Positions 1-11,452 of a DNA stretch of 64,000 nt are shown one piece after another. Source of the stretch: Pseudothauera nasutitermitis (lineage in GTDB: Bacteria > Pseudomonadota > Gammaproteobacteria > Burkholderiales > Rhodocyclaceae); NCBI RefSeq assembly GCF_004801295.1, contig NZ_SSOC01000005.1, positions 62,001 through 126,000 on the forward strand, read 5' to 3'. Positions within the stretch are counted from its first letter, which is position 1, and each line of letters opens with the position of its first letter. The translations under genes and the position numbers were made by a program. The notes below the pieces were generated by a model, which was not told where the DNA came from, searched no databases, and saw nothing but the letters and a program-made list of their open reading frames with translations.

Positions 1-1
1 C

Positions 2-1480
<1,479 letters not shown>

Positions 1481-1489
1481 GGCCCAAAC

Positions 1490-1996
1490 ATGACCGATCT
1501 CTCCCGACGCCGTCTGCTCGCCGCCGGTGCCCTGCTGGCCACCGGCCCGCTGCTCGCCGGCTGCGGCTTCCGCCTGCGCGGCCCGCAGCCGATGGCTTTC
1601 TCCACCATCTATCTGGGCGTCAACCCGCACAGCGGCCTGGGCCCCCTGCTCGCCCGCCAGATCCGCACGTCGGGCAGCACCACGGTGACCGACGACCCGG
1701 CGCAGGCCGACGTGCGCCTGCAGATTCTGCGCGATACGCACAGCCGGGAGATTCTCAGCCTCACCGGTGCCGGCAAGGTGCGCGAGTACGAACTGACCCG
1801 CGAACTGGGCTTCCAGCTCGTCGCCCGCAGCGGCGAGGTACTGATCGAGCCCACACTGCTGACCGCGCGGCGCGACTACACCTTCGATGACTCCCGCATT
1901 CTCGCCAAGGAGCAGGAAGAAGCCCTGCTGCTGCGCGACATGCAGGACGAACTGGTGCGCCAGTTGATCCGCCGCCTGTCCGCCGTGCAGATGTGA
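1490..1996 (+). CDS. lptE: LPS-assembly lipoprotein LptE
   Basis: LptE is the outer-membrane lipoprotein that plugs the LptD barrel and helps insert lipopolysaccharide into the outer leaflet. The 168-residue product has a signal peptide with arginines at its n-region and a lipobox (LLAGC, lipidated Cys25), followed by the family's GFRLRG start. Position between leuS and holA is diagnostic for this poorly conserved family. Its stop overlaps the GTG start of holA by 4 bp, so the two are probably translationally coupled. The n-region SRRRLL resembles a Tat motif, but lipoprotein export through Sec is the expected route. Confidence 0.93.
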   Translation: MTDLSRRRLLAAGALLATGPLLAGCGFRLRGPQPMAFSTIYLGVNPHSGLGPLLARQIRTSGSTTVTDDPAQADVRLQILRDTHSREILSLTGAGKVREYELTRELGFQLVARSGEVLIEPTLLTARRDYTFDDSRILAKEQEEALLLRDMQDELVRQLIRRLSAVQM

Positions 1997-3003
1997 GCTC
2001 GCGTAGCGACCCGGTCTCCGCGCTGCTGGCGCGCGAACCCCTCGCACCGCTCTGGCTGCTGCACGGCAACGAGCCCCTGCTGGTGCTCGAGGCTGCCGAC
2101 GCCATCCGCGCCGCCGCGCGCGCGAGGGGTTTCGAGGAGCGCGAAACCCTGGTGGCCGGCCAGGGTTTCCGCTGGGACGCGCTGGCACTGGCCGCCGGCA
2201 ACATGTCGTTGTTCGGCGGCAACAAACTGATCGACCTGCGCATTCCCAACGGCAAGCCCGGCCGCGACGGCGGCGAAGCCCTGCAGCGCCACGCACGCGC
2301 CTTGCCGGAAGGCACGCTCACGCTGGTCACCCTGCCCGAGCTCGACTGGGCCACCCGCAAGACCGCCTGGTTCACCGCGCTGGCGCAGGCTGGCCACGCC
2401 CTGGAACTCAACGCCCCGGAGCGCGAGCGCCTGCCCGAATGGATCGCCAGCCGGCTGGCCACACAGGGCCAGAGCGCCGAGCGCGACGCGCTGGTGTTCA
2501 TCGCCGACCACGTGGAAGGCAACCTGCTCGCCGCCCACCAGGAAATCCGCAAGCTCGGCCTGCTGCACGGCGAGGGCAAGCTGAACCTGGAACAGGTGCA
2601 GGATGCCGTACTCAACGTCGCACGCTACGACATCGACAAACTGCGCCAGGCCGTGCTGGAGGGCGATCCCGCGCGCTGCGCACGCCTGCTCGACGGCCTC
2701 GCCGGCGAAGGCGCGGCGCCGCCGCTGGTGCTGTGGGCACTGGCCAACGAGATCCGCACCCTGGCCACGCTGAAATCCGGCCAGGCCGCCGGCCAGCCGC
2801 TGCCCGCGCTGCTGAAGGCCGAACGTGTGTTCGACGAACGCCGCAAGCAGGCCATCAGCCGCGCCCTGCCCCGCCTCGGCCTGGGCGCATTGCGCGCCGC
2901 ACTGCTGCACGCCGCGCGCATCGACCGCATCATCAAGGGCCTGGCCGCCGGCGATCCGTGGGACGAGTTCCTGCAACTCTCCCTGCGCCTGGTACGGCGC
3001 TGA
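1993..3003 (+). CDS. holA: DNA polymerase III subunit delta
   Basis: The delta subunit of the clamp-loader complex opens the beta sliding clamp during replication. The 336-residue protein matches the family length and begins with a GTG that overlaps the lptE stop. The N-terminal AAA+-like domain contains [12 protein letters not shown], the degenerate P-loop region seen in delta, and the C-terminal collar domain is helix-rich. Synteny with leuS and lptE supports the call. An 86-bp gap separates it from proA. Confidence 0.94.
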   Translation: MSSRSDPVSALLAREPLAPLWLLHGNEPLLVLEAADAIRAAARARGFEERETLVAGQGFRWDALALAAGNMSLFGGNKLIDLRIPNGKPGRDGGEALQRHARALPEGTLTLVTLPELDWATRKTAWFTALAQAGHALELNAPERERLPEWIASRLATQGQSAERDALVFIADHVEGNLLAAHQEIRKLGLLHGEGKLNLEQVQDAVLNVARYDIDKLRQAVLEGDPARCARLLDGLAGEGAAPPLVLWALANEIRTLATLKSGQAAGQPLPALLKAERVFDERRKQAISRALPRLGLGALRAALLHAARIDRIIKGLAAGDPWDEFLQLSLRLVRR

Positions 3004-3089
3004 TCCTCGGCCCGGCATGCGCCGATGCCCACAAGCGCCACATTCGATGCTCTAATCGTTTCTTTGCCTTCCGCAAACCGGTTTTGACG

Positions 3090-4367
3090 ATGGACGTCCA
3101 GCAACTCATGCAGACCCTGGGCCGCCAGGCCCGCGCCGCCTCCCGCCACCTGGCTGCCGCCTCTACCGAGGCCAAGAACGCCGCGCTGCTCGCCATGGCC
3201 GCCGAAATCCGCGCGCGCCGCGCCGAACTGCTCGCCGCCAACGCACGCGACCTGGAAGAGGCCCGCGCCGCCGGTCTGGAAGCCGCGCTGGTCGACCGCC
3301 TGACCCTTACCGAAAAGGGTGTGGAAGCCATGGCCGTGGGCCTGGAACAGGTCGCCGCGCTGCCCGATCCGGTCGGCGAGATCGACGGCGTCAAGCGCCG
3401 GCCCTCGGGCATTCAGGTCGGCAAGATGCGCGTACCGCTGGGCGTCATCGGCATCATCTACGAGGCGCGCCCCAACGTCACGGCGGATGCCGCCGCGCTG
3501 TGCCTGAAGTCCGGCAACGCGGCCATCCTGCGCGGCGGCAAGGAGGCCCTGCACAGCAATCAGGCCATCGCCGCCTGCGTGCGCGCCGGCCTGGCCGCCG
3601 CCGGCCTGCCAGAACACGCCGTGCAGGTGGTGGCCACCACCGACCGCGCAGCGGTGGGCGCGCTGATCACCATGCCGGAATTCGTTGACGTCATCGTGCC
3701 GCGCGGCGGCAAGGGGCTCATCGAACGCATCTCGCGCGAGGCCCGCGTGCCGGTCATCAAACACCTGGACGGCAACTGCCACGTGTATGTGGACGACGAG
3801 GCCGATCCCGCCAAGGTGGTGCCCATCGTCGAGAACGCCAAGACCCAGCGCTACGGTACCTGCAACACCACCGAGTCGCTGCTGGTATCGCGCACCGTGG
3901 CCGACCTCTTCCTGCCCGCCATCGGCCAGGCGCTGGCCGCCAGGGGTGTGGAGATGCGCTGCTGCACCGACGCCCTGGCGCTACTGCGCGAAGCCGGCAT
4001 TCCCGCCGGACTGCTGCGCGCGGCGGTGGAAGAGGATTGGCGCGAGGAATACCTGGCGCCGATCATCGCGGTGAAGCTGGTCGACGGCCTGAGTGAGGCC
4101 ATCGAACACATCAACACCTACAGCTCCGGCCATACCGAGGCGATCCTCACCGAGAACCACACCAGCGCGATGCGCTTCCTGCGCGAGGTGGATTCGGCCT
4201 CGGTGATGATCAATGCCTCCACCCGCTTCGCCGACGGCTTCGAATACGGCCTGGGCGCGGAAATCGGCATTTCCACCGACAAGATCCACGCACGCGGCCC
4301 GGTCGGCCTGGAAGGACTGACCAGCCAGAAGTGGATCGTCTTCGGCAATGGCGAGGTCCGCCGCTGA
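3090..4367 (+). CDS. proA: Gamma-glutamyl phosphate reductase
   Basis: ProA catalyses the NADPH-dependent reduction of gamma-glutamyl phosphate to glutamate-5-semialdehyde, the second step of proline synthesis. The chosen ATG gives 425 residues, normal for the family; the frame stays open far upstream but that part overlaps holA in another frame. The aldehyde-dehydrogenase-type catalytic cysteine lies in the segment YGTCNTTES (about nt 3853-3879). The C-terminus carries the family's [11 protein letters not shown]-type segment. The start has only a weak ribosome-binding site. Adjacent xerD follows within 8 bp. Confidence 0.97.
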   Translation: MDVQQLMQTLGRQARAASRHLAAASTEAKNAALLAMAAEIRARRAELLAANARDLEEARAAGLEAALVDRLTLTEKGVEAMAVGLEQVAALPDPVGEIDGVKRRPSGIQVGKMRVPLGVIGIIYEARPNVTADAAALCLKSGNAAILRGGKEALHSNQAIAACVRAGLAAAGLPEHAVQVVATTDRAAVGALITMPEFVDVIVPRGGKGLIERISREARVPVIKHLDGNCHVYVDDEADPAKVVPIVENAKTQRYGTCNTTESLLVSRTVADLFLPAIGQALAARGVEMRCCTDALALLREAGIPAGLLRAAVEEDWREEYLAPIIAVKLVDGLSEAIEHINTYSSGHTEAILTENHTSAMRFLREVDSASVMINASTRFADGFEYGLGAEIGISTDKIHARGPVGLEGLTSQKWIVFGNGEVRR

Positions 4368-4374
4368 CCAGACG

Positions 4375-5289
4375 ATGAGCGCCGACGACGCCCTGCCGGC
4401 CACGGAACGTGCGGAACTGGATGCGTTCTGCGACGCGATGTGGCTGGAACACGGCCTGGCGCGCAACACCCTGGCCGGCTACCGCAGCGACCTCACCTTG
4501 TTCGCCGGCTGGCTGGTGCGCCGTGGCGGCAGCCTGCGTGCGGCCAGCTACGCGGAGCTGAGCGCCTATCTGGCCGATTTTTCCAGGCGCGCCAAGGCCA
4601 CCAGCCAGCGCCGCCTGTTGTCCGCCTGGCGGCGCTATTACCGCCACCTGCTCGCCGGCGGACAGCGCGACGACGACCCCACCGCGCGCCTCGACCCGCC
4701 GCTGCCTGGCCAGCGCTTCCCGCGCACGCTTAGCGAAAAACAGGTGGAAGCCCTGCTCGCCGCGCCGGATCCCGGTACCCCGCAGGGCCTGCGCGACCGC
4801 TGCATGCTGGAAGTGCTGTACGCCACCGGTGTGCGCGTGTCCGAACTGGTCGGCCTGAAGACCTTTGCCGTCGGCCTGGCCGAAGGCGTGGTGCGCGTCA
4901 TCGGCAAGGGCGACAAGGAGCGCCTGGTGCCGCTGGGCGAGGAAGCCGCCGACTGGATCGCGCGCTACCGCGCCGAGGCCCGCCCCGCCCTGCTTGCCGG
5001 ACGCAGCTGCGACGAATTGTTCGTCACCCGTTTCGGCGCCGGCATGACCCGGCAGATGTTCTGGCGCATCATCAAACAGCACGCGGCCACCGCCGGCATC
5101 GCCGCGCAGGCGATCTCCCCGCATGCGCTGCGCCATGCCTTCGCCACCCATCTGCTCAATCACGGTGCCGATCTGCGCGTGGTGCAGATGCTGCTCGGCC
5201 ATGCCGACATTTCCACCACGCAGGTCTATACCCACGTCGCGCGCGAACGCCTCAAGTCCCTGCACAAAACGCATCACCCACGCGGCTGA
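4375..5289 (+). CDS. xerD: Tyrosine recombinase XerD
   Basis: XerD resolves chromosome dimers at dif together with XerC and FtsK. The 304-residue protein has an N-terminal SAM-like core-binding domain and a C-terminal catalytic domain. It has the catalytic Arg in TGVRVSEL, the HxxR box in SPHALRHAFATH, and the LLGHADISTTQVYTHV segment with the second His and the nucleophilic Tyr. The ATG at 4375 is preferred over one at 4348, which would lie inside proA. No phage or integron context is present, so this is the housekeeping recombinase. XerC is the main alternative but sequence style and proA neighbourhood favour XerD. Confidence 0.92.
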   Translation: MSADDALPATERAELDAFCDAMWLEHGLARNTLAGYRSDLTLFAGWLVRRGGSLRAASYAELSAYLADFSRRAKATSQRRLLSAWRRYYRHLLAGGQRDDDPTARLDPPLPGQRFPRTLSEKQVEALLAAPDPGTPQGLRDRCMLEVLYATGVRVSELVGLKTFAVGLAEGVVRVIGKGDKERLVPLGEEAADWIARYRAEARPALLAGRSCDELFVTRFGAGMTRQMFWRIIKQHAATAGIAAQAISPHALRHAFATHLLNHGADLRVVQMLLGHADISTTQVYTHVARERLKSLHKTHHPRG

Positions 5290-5348
5290 ACGGAATTCCC
5301 AGTCCGCCGCGCCTGTCGAAAACCGATCACCGGATCACGAGCACGAAC

Positions 5349-5837
5349 ATGGCCAGACACGAATCGAACGGCCCGGAAACACCGGCCACGCGCTTTCTGC
5401 GCACGCATGGCGTGGCTTATTCCAGCCATCCGTATGCCTACGAGGAACACGGCGGCACGCGGGTTTCCTCGCGCGAACTGAATGTCGCCGAGCATGCGGT
5501 GATCAAGACCCTGGTCATGGAAGACGAAAAGGCCGCGCCATTGATCGTGTTGATGCACGGCGACCTCAAGGTTTCCACCAAGGAACTGGCCCGCCAGGCC
5601 GCACGCAAGCATATCGAACCGTGCAAACCCGAAACGGCCAACCGCCATACGGGTTATCTGATCGGCGGCACCTCGCCGTTCGGTACGCGCAGGAAAATGC
5701 CGGTATTCATGGAAAAAACCATCCTCGACCTGCCGCTGGTGTATATCAATGGCGGCCGCCGCGGCTTTCTGGTCGGCGTGCATCCGCACGACATCCTCCG
5801 GATATTGCAGCCAACGCTGGTTCTGGTGGGCCATTGA
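5349..5837 (+). CDS. ybaK: YbaK/EbsC-family aminoacyl-tRNA deacylase
   Basis: Members of this family hydrolyse mischarged tRNA, classically Cys-tRNA(Pro), and act in trans to prolyl-tRNA synthetase. The 162-residue protein covers the whole single YbaK domain. It shows the conserved lysine region VIKTLVMED and the glycine-rich GGTSPFGTRRKMPVF substrate-loop region. It lies 59 bp after xerD in the same direction and may be co-transcribed. Substrate preference cannot be told from sequence alone. Confidence 0.88.
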   Translation: MARHESNGPETPATRFLRTHGVAYSSHPYAYEEHGGTRVSSRELNVAEHAVIKTLVMEDEKAAPLIVLMHGDLKVSTKELARQAARKHIEPCKPETANRHTGYLIGGTSPFGTRRKMPVFMEKTILDLPLVYINGGRRGFLVGVHPHDILRILQPTLVLVGH

Positions 5838-5993
5838 ATGGCTGTTTTCAATTCTTTTGATATTTTTCTCCGATTTATTTTGTACTTCCGGTTTTTTTGA
5901 TGGCAAAATGCGCGGCATCACGCCGATGAAATTTCTTTTTCACTGCGTGTCGACACCCGGATGAATGATCCCGATACGTATAAAGGAGAAATC
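5838..5993 (+). promoter_or_regulatory. AT-rich upstream region of the H-NS-like gene
   Basis: This 156-bp stretch is clearly AT-richer than its surroundings, with several T runs. It ends in a strong ribosome-binding site (AAAGGAGAAATC) before the ATG at 5994. AT-rich, bendable DNA upstream of an H-NS-type gene fits autoregulation, which is known for H-NS and is inference here. No convincing -35/-10 pair with consensus spacing stands out. Confidence 0.45.
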
Positions 5994-6368
5994 ATGGAAC
6001 TTGCCAAACTGTCGCTGACCGAGCTGCGCCGCCTGCAATCCAAGGTGGAAACCGAAATCCGCCGCCGCAGCGACACCGCCCGCCGCGATCTGCTGAAGAA
6101 AATCCAGAAACTGGCCGCCGAGGAAGGCCTGTCGCTGTCCGACGTGATTCCCGGCGCGAATGTCGCGGAAAAGAAAGCCGCCGCACCGAAGGCCAAGCGC
6201 GTGGTCAAGGCAAGTGCCAAGAAGGGTACCCGTGTGCCCGCCAAGTACCGTCATCCGGAAGATGCCACGCTGACCTGGAGCGGCCGCGGCCGCAAGCCGC
6301 TGTGGGTGGAAGGCTGGCTGGGTGAGGGCAAACCGCTCGACGCGCTGCTCATCCAGCAGGCCGCCTGA
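5994..6368 (+). CDS. H-NS family nucleoid-associated protein
   Basis: This is a small DNA-binding protein that silences AT-rich, often horizontally acquired genes. The 124-residue product has an N-terminal helical oligomerisation region, a lysine/alanine-rich linker, and the C-terminal H-NS DNA-binding motif TWSGRGRKPLWV. The ATG at 5994 is chosen because AGGAGA stands 6-7 bp before it; an in-frame ATG at 5961 lacks such a site. A 12-bp-stem terminator follows. It may be relevant to the large accessory island in this window, but that link is inference. Confidence 0.92.
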   Translation: MELAKLSLTELRRLQSKVETEIRRRSDTARRDLLKKIQKLAAEEGLSLSDVIPGANVAEKKAAAPKAKRVVKASAKKGTRVPAKYRHPEDATLTWSGRGRKPLWVEGWLGEGKPLDALLIQQAA

Positions 6369-6386
6369 ACGCCGGCAGCACCAAAC

Positions 6387-6412
6387 AAACGGGGCGCCAA
6401 GGCGCCCCGTTT
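6387..6412. terminator. Bidirectional rho-independent terminator
   Basis: A perfect 12-bp stem (AAACGGGGCGCC paired with GGCGCCCCGTTT, two-base centre) lies between the convergent H-NS gene and folB. T runs on both strands allow it to stop transcription from either side. Confidence 0.88.
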
Positions 6413-6432
6413 TGCGTTCACCACCTCTGCGC

Positions 6433-6810
6433 TCAGGCCGGCGTGGGCGGCGGCGAATAACCGTTGCGGCCACGCTGGATATATACACCGACCCGGCGCA
6501 CACCCTGCATCACGCCGATCTTGGCGATGCGGATCTTCACCCACGGCGCGCCGAATTCCTCGAACAGCAGATTCACCACAAACTCGCCCAGGGTTTCGAT
6601 GAGATTGAAATGGCGCTCGGCCAGTTCGGCGCGGATGCGTTCGATCACCTCGGCGTAATTGATCGTGTCGGCAATGTCGTCGTGCTCGGCAGCGGCGTCC
6701 GGCACACCGAAGGTGAGATTCAATTCGACCATCTGCGGCGCGGCCTTTTCACGCGGGTAGATGCCCACCCAGGCACGCACGCGCAACTCTTCGATAAAGA
6801 TGAAATCCAT
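6433..6810 (-). CDS. folB: Dihydroneopterin aldolase
   Basis: FolB converts 7,8-dihydroneopterin to 6-hydroxymethyl-dihydropterin and glycolaldehyde in folate synthesis. The 125-residue product starts MDFIFIEELRVRAWVGIYPRE, the expected N-terminus of the family, and carries the conserved NYAEV and FNLIETLGE segments. A further in-frame ATG at 6840 would put 10 extra residues inside an inverted-repeat arm, so 6810 is preferred. It is transcribed divergently from plsY, with a long palindromic element in the gap. Confidence 0.93.
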   Translation of the reverse strand: MDFIFIEELRVRAWVGIYPREKAAPQMVELNLTFGVPDAAAEHDDIADTINYAEVIERIRAELAERHFNLIETLGEFVVNLLFEEFGAPWVKIRIAKIGVMQGVRRVGVYIQRGRNGYSPPPTPA

Positions 6811-6826
6811 GTCGGCAACCCGTTGG

Positions 6827-7002
6827 CCCGTATTTCTCACAGCATCCCTACTGCGGCCGCCGATGCGCTCGCCGTGGCACGCCGTACTCCCTCACGCCGC
6901 TTCGACGTAGTGCCCACTACGCCTTCAGCGTCGTTCAGTCCGTGCGCCGCACCACAGCAACGCCTCGACGACCCCGCGACGGGACGCTGTGAGAAATGCG
7001 GG
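6827..7002. repeat. Long imperfect palindrome (~176 bp) between folB and plsY
   Basis: The outer arms are 22-bp inverted repeats with 20 matches: 6827-6848 and 6981-7002, each containing ATTTCTCACAGC in opposite orientation. The exact centre of the element is a hairpin, CGTAGTG-CC-CACTACG, at 6906-6921. Intermediate segments also align with the opposite arm imperfectly. The whole could extrude or be transcribed as one long hairpin. It may be a MITE or bacterial interspersed repeat; no transposase is present. No target duplication was recognised. Confidence 0.75.
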
Positions 7003-7003
7003 C

Positions 7004-7009
7004 TAGAAT
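7004..7009 (+). promoter_or_regulatory. Candidate -10 box for plsY
   Basis: TAGAAT stands 62 bp before the plsY ATG, directly outside the right arm of the palindrome. No good -35 is visible at 17 bp, so this is a weak prediction. Confidence 0.35.
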
Positions 7010-7071
7010 CGCGCCATTGTAGCCCCCGGACGCGGCGCCCCGCGTCCGTTTTCATTCCTTCTGGACATTCG

Positions 7072-7677
7072 ATGACGCTGATTCTGCTGCTCGCCGCCGC
7101 CTACCTGATTGGCTCGGTGCCGTTCGCCATTCTTTCCAGCCGCCTGTTCGGCCTGGCCGATCCGCGCAAGTACGGCTCGGGCAACCCCGGCGCCACCAAC
7201 GTGCTGCGCAGCGGCAGCAAGGGCGCGGCGGCGCTGACCCTGCTGGGCGACTGCCTGAAGGGCACGCTGGTGGTATGGCTGGCAGCACGGCTGGGCTTTT
7301 CCGCCGTGGAAGCGGCCTGGGCCGGGCTGGCGGCCTTCTTCGGCCACGTGTTCTCGCTGTTCCTGCGCTTCAACGGCGGCAAGGGCGTGGCCACCGCGCT
7401 GGGCGTGCTGCTGGGCATCGACGGCTGGCTGGCACTGGCCTGCCTGGGCGCCTGGCTGCTGGTCGCGCTGCTCACGCGCTATTCCTCGGCCGCCGCGCTG
7501 GCCGCCGCGCTGGCCGCCCCGGTGGTTGGACATCTGCTGATCGGCTCCATGCCGGTCACCGCCGCCCTGTTCATCATGGCCGCGGTGCTGTTCTGGCGCC
7601 ATGCGGCCAACATCCGCCGCCTGCTCGCCGGCACCGAGGGGCGCCTCGGCGAAAAGCCGGCCAAAAGCGTCCAATAA
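7072..7677 (+). CDS. plsY: Glycerol-3-phosphate acyltransferase PlsY
   Basis: PlsY transfers an acyl group from acyl-phosphate to glycerol-3-phosphate at the inner membrane, the first step of phospholipid synthesis. The 201-residue polytopic protein shows the family motifs GSGNPGATNVLR and FNGGKGVATALG within hydrophobic segments. The ATG at 7072 was chosen because the open frame upstream crosses the folB gene and palindrome. Its stop abuts the stop of tsaD on the other strand with no gap. Confidence 0.95.
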   Translation: MTLILLLAAAYLIGSVPFAILSSRLFGLADPRKYGSGNPGATNVLRSGSKGAAALTLLGDCLKGTLVVWLAARLGFSAVEAAWAGLAAFFGHVFSLFLRFNGGKGVATALGVLLGIDGWLALACLGAWLLVALLTRYSSAAALAAALAAPVVGHLLIGSMPVTAALFIMAAVLFWRHAANIRRLLAGTEGRLGEKPAKSVQ

Positions 7678-8700
7678 TCAAACGGGGGGACGCAACTCCA
7701 CCAGCGGCCAGCGCGGCCGGATGGCGATCGCCCCGCCACCGCCCGGCATCGCTCCTGCGGCCAGACGCAGCGCGCCGGCAAAGGCAATCATCGCGCCGTT
7801 GTCGGTGCACAATTCCGGTTCCGGGTAATACACCCGCCAGCCGCGTCGTCTGGCCGCTTCGTCGAGCTGGGCGCGCAGACTGCGGTTGGCGCCCACGCCG
7901 CCGGCCACCACCAGGCGCTTCAGGCCGGTGCGACGCAGGGCGCCGAGTGCTTTCTTGACCAGCACTTCGACCACCGCCTGCTGGAAATCCGCGGCCAGAT
8001 CGGCGGCATCCGCGGCATGCCAGCCCGGCGCCGAAACCACGTTGAGCACCGCCGTCTTCAAGCCGCTGAAGCTGAAATCCAGATCGCCGGAATGGAGCAT
8101 CGGGCGTGGCAGACGGAAGCGCCCGGCGGTGCCGCCCTCGGCCAGGCGGGCAAGCTGCGGCCCGCCCGGATACCCCAGGCCGAGGAGTTTCGCGGTCTTG
8201 TCGAAGGCCTCGCCGGCGGCATCGTCGAGCGATTCGCCGAGCAATTCGTAATCGCCCACGCCGCTCACGCGCATCAGCTGCGTATGCCCGCCGGACACCA
8301 GCAGCGCGACGAAGGGGAATGCCGGCGGATCGGCGGACAACAACGGAGAAAGCAGATGGCCTTCCAGGTGGTGCACCGGCAGCGCCGGCACCGCCAGCGC
8401 CATGGCCAGCGCCTCGGCCGCGCCAGCGCCGACCAGCAGCGCGCCGGCCAGACCGGGACCGGCGGTATAGGCCAGCGCGTCCACCTCGCTCAATGCACAG
8501 CCGGCCTCAGCCAGGGTTTCGCGCACGAGGATGGGCAGGCGGCGGATGTGGTCGCGCGAGGCGAGTTCGGGCACCACGCCGCCATAGGCGGCGTGCAGGT
8601 CGATCTGCGAGTGCACGCGGTGGCCGCGCAGGCCGCGCTCGGTGTCGTAGAGCGCGACGCCGGTTTCGTCGCAGGAGGATTCGATGCCCAGCACCTTCAT
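7678..8700 (-). CDS. tsaD: tRNA N6-adenosine threonylcarbamoyltransferase TsaD
   Basis: TsaD transfers threonylcarbamoyl to A37 of ANN-decoding tRNAs with TsaB, TsaE and TsaC. The 340-residue protein has the N-terminal [15 protein letters not shown] signature of the ASKHA fold, the metal-binding HHLEGH motif, and a nucleotide-binding [13 protein letters not shown] segment. It converges on plsY. Family length and motifs are complete. Confidence 0.97.
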   Translation of the reverse strand: MKVLGIESSCDETGVALYDTERGLRGHRVHSQIDLHAAYGGVVPELASRDHIRRLPILVRETLAEAGCALSEVDALAYTAGPGLAGALLVGAGAAEALAMALAVPALPVHHLEGHLLSPLLSADPPAFPFVALLVSGGHTQLMRVSGVGDYELLGESLDDAAGEAFDKTAKLLGLGYPGGPQLARLAEGGTAGRFRLPRPMLHSGDLDFSFSGLKTAVLNVVSAPGWHAADAADLAADFQQAVVEVLVKKALGALRRTGLKRLVVAGGVGANRSLRAQLDEAARRRGWRVYYPEPELCTDNGAMIAFAGALRLAAGAMPGGGGAIAIRPRWPLVELRPPV

Positions 8701-8742
8701 GGCGGCTACCCGTTCTTCAGCAGGCGCGCATTCTACCCGCGG

Positions 8743-9131
<389 letters not shown>

Positions 9132-9135
<4 letters not shown>

Positions 9136-9932
9136 TCCTCGTGCAGGTTGGGGACGGAGACATCGGCGCCGCCGATGTTCGGCAGGCCCGCGCCGGCCTC
9201 GCGCAGACGCGCGCGCGCGGCACGCCAGTCCGGATACAGGGACTCGACAAGCGACCAGAAGCGCGCCGAGTGGTTCATTTCGAGCAGATGGGCGACTTCG
9301 TGGGCGACCACGTAGTCGATCAGTTCCGCCGGCAGGTGGATCAGCCGCCAGTGCAGGCGGATGCCCCCATGGCGGCTGCAACTGCCCCAGCGCGTGCGCG
9401 CCGAGGTCAGGCGCACGGCCGGCGGCGGCAGGCCGAGGCGGTGGCAGTATTCCTCCACCCGCCCGGCGTACCAGTCGAGCGCGCGGCGGCGCAGCGCGCG
9501 CTCCAGCAACGCGGCGCCATCGCCCTGTGCCGGCAGCAGCAGTTCATCGCCGCCATCGGCTGCGACGCGCCAACGCACACGCCGGGCGCTCTCTTCCAGA
9601 CGCAGGCGGCAATCGCGCCCCAGCAGCGGAAAGAGCGCGCCATCGTGAACCGCGAAGGCAGCGGGACGCGGACGCGCGGCCAGCGCGTCGAGCTTGTCGA
9701 ACAGCCAGCGCGCGTGCGCAGCCAGGAAACGGTCGATCTCCTTCTGCGCGCAGGCATGCGGGGCGGATACCCGCACACCGCGCGCCTCGACCTGCAGGGC
9801 CAGCGTGCGGCGCGCGGAACGGCGCAGGGTGTAGGGCACCGCCCGCCCCTGGAGCAGCGCCTCCCGGCACTCTTCCGTGGGCGCGGGCGGCTTGCGGCGC
9901 AGCAGGCGGCCGATCAGTTGCGCGGCTCCCAC
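9132..9932 (-). CDS. DUF45/YgjP-like M48-type metallopeptidase
   Basis: This family contains predicted zinc metallopeptidases of the YgjP/SprT-like group; the physiological substrate is unknown. The zinc motif [11 protein letters not shown] is present near the C-terminus, preceded by the family block [19 protein letters not shown]. The frame stays open into the upstream gene, so the start is uncertain. A GTG at 9932, overlapping the end of the CinA-like gene by 19 bp, gives 266 residues; a start somewhat further inside is also possible. Confidence 0.82.
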
Positions 9933-10663
9933 GGGAAGCCACGGCGATCGAGTTCGGCCTGGATGCGCGTCATGGCCTCGGCCACCCGCGCGGCCGGCCC
10001 CTTCATGCCCAGCTCCAGGCTGCGCCGCTCGCCTTCGGCGGCCAGCGTGGGCAGGCTGAACAGGGTGGCATCGGGGAAATCGGCGGTGATCGCGTTCATC
10101 AGGTCGACCAACTGGCCCTCGAAGGCATCCCACACCGTCATCGCGCGTTCGACGTAATCCTCGGCGTGGTGCAGATGGGCGTAGTGCGTGTCCAGCGCCC
10201 ATTCCACCATCGGCCAGGCCATCTGCGGAAAGCCCGGCACGAACCAGTGTCCGGCGATGGTGAAGCCGGGAATGCGGTTGTAGGGGTTGGGGATGATCGC
10301 CGAACCGACCGGATACACACCCATCTGCAAGCGCGTGGGCGTGGTTTCCGCGCCGAAGCGCGCGCGGATTTCGGCCTCCGCCTCGGGGTGCAGCGCCAGT
10401 TCCACGCCGAGCGCGGCGGCGGCGGCCTGGCGGGTGTGGTCGTCGGGCGTGGCGCCGATACCACCGAAGCTGAACACCGCGTCGCCGGTGGCAAAGGTCT
10501 GCCGCAGGGTTTCGGTGAGCGCGGCGCGCTCGTCGCCGGCGTAGCGCGCCCACGACAGGCGCAGCCCGCGCGCGGCGAGCAGTTCGACGAGGCGGGCGAG
10601 GTGCTTGTCGGCACGCCGCCCGGAGAGGATTTCGTCGCCGACGATCAGCGCACCGAAGGCCAT
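9914..10663 (-). CDS. CinA-like molybdopterin-binding domain protein
   Basis: The 249-residue protein is a stand-alone MoaB/Mog-fold domain of the competence/damage-inducible CinA type. Such proteins are often annotated as nicotinamide-nucleotide amidase-related, but the C-terminal amidase domain is absent. The N-terminus reads GALIVGDEILSG and the nucleotide-binding loop SFGGIGATPDDHT is intact. It overlaps both neighbours by 19 bp, in a tightly packed minus-strand block. The exact substrate is unknown. Confidence 0.85.
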   Translation of the reverse strand: MAFGALIVGDEILSGRRADKHLARLVELLAARGLRLSWARYAGDERAALTETLRQTFATGDAVFSFGGIGATPDDHTRQAAAAALGVELALHPEAEAEIRARFGAETTPTRLQMGVYPVGSAIIPNPYNRIPGFTIAGHWFVPGFPQMAWPMVEWALDTHYAHLHHAEDYVERAMTVWDAFEGQLVDLMNAITADFPDATLFSLPTLAAEGERRSLELGMKGPAARVAEAMTRIQAELDRRGFPWEPRN

Positions 10664-11436
10664 CCGGTTTTCTCCGAGGAAGCCTCCGGCAGCGGGTCGA
10701 GCACGGACACGCCGCGCTCGGCGCGCTCGCGCCGCAGGGCTTCCAGCATGTAATGGACGAACGCCAGCCCGCAGAAGGCCGGCGCGACGAAATTGACGAA
10801 GGGCACATAGGCCAGCAGCGCGCCGATGCCGCCGAGCAGCAGCATCTGCGGCCGGCGCACGCTGCGCAGGGCGGCAAGTTCTTCCCGGTCGGCATGCAGC
10901 ATCAGCGCGTCGTAGCCGAAGGCCTTCTGGTTGAGCCAGGCGGTGAGCCCCACCGAGACCACCAGACCGACGCCGGGAATCAGCCAGAACGGCAGCGAGA
11001 GCAACAGCCCGAGCACGAACAGCAGGCCGGCGAGCACGGAGTTCCAGGCGCTGCCCAGCGTGGTGCCGCCGCGGCGCTCCTCCAGATCGGCGTAATCGCG
11101 CCGCGCTACCTTTTCCAGCATCACCGGCAGCGCGACCACGGCCACCAGCAATGCGGCGGTGAGATAGATCAGCGGCACGAACAGCAGGAACACGGCGATC
11201 TTGGCGAGCACCAGCAGCGCGCCGCCGGCCGCCTCGGATTCGCTCACCCACGGGCCGACCCAGGCCCAGCCGCGCACCCAGTTCACCAGTGCCTCGACCA
11301 GTGTGGCCCAGGAGAACACCGCCACCACCACCCACAACACGGCGGCGGCCAGGCCCGGCCAGATCAGCTGCCACAGGATGCCGCGCTGCCCCAGGCTGCG
11401 CAGCGCGCGCGCGAGCGAGACGAAGATGGACTGCAT
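10645..11436 (-). CDS. EI24/CysZ-like integral membrane protein
   Basis: The 263-residue protein has several strongly hydrophobic segments, including two long ones near residues 20-45 and 75-110. The overall pattern is that of the EI24/CysZ superfamily (Pfam EI24). CysZ imports sulfate, but no sulfate-assimilation gene is nearby, so transport substrate is not assigned. The start MQSIFVSLARALRSLGQRG is typical. It lies 16 bp downstream of ffh on the same strand. Confidence 0.8.
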   Translation of the reverse strand: MQSIFVSLARALRSLGQRGILWQLIWPGLAAAVLWVVVAVFSWATLVEALVNWVRGWAWVGPWVSESEAAGGALLVLAKIAVFLLFVPLIYLTAALLVAVVALPVMLEKVARRDYADLEERRGGTTLGSAWNSVLAGLLFVLGLLLSLPFWLIPGVGLVVSVGLTAWLNQKAFGYDALMLHADREELAALRSVRRPQMLLLGGIGALLAYVPFVNFVAPAFCGLAFVHYMLEALRRERAERGVSVLDPLPEASSEKTGWPSVR

Positions 11437-11452
11437 GGCCGGCCGCGGAGAC

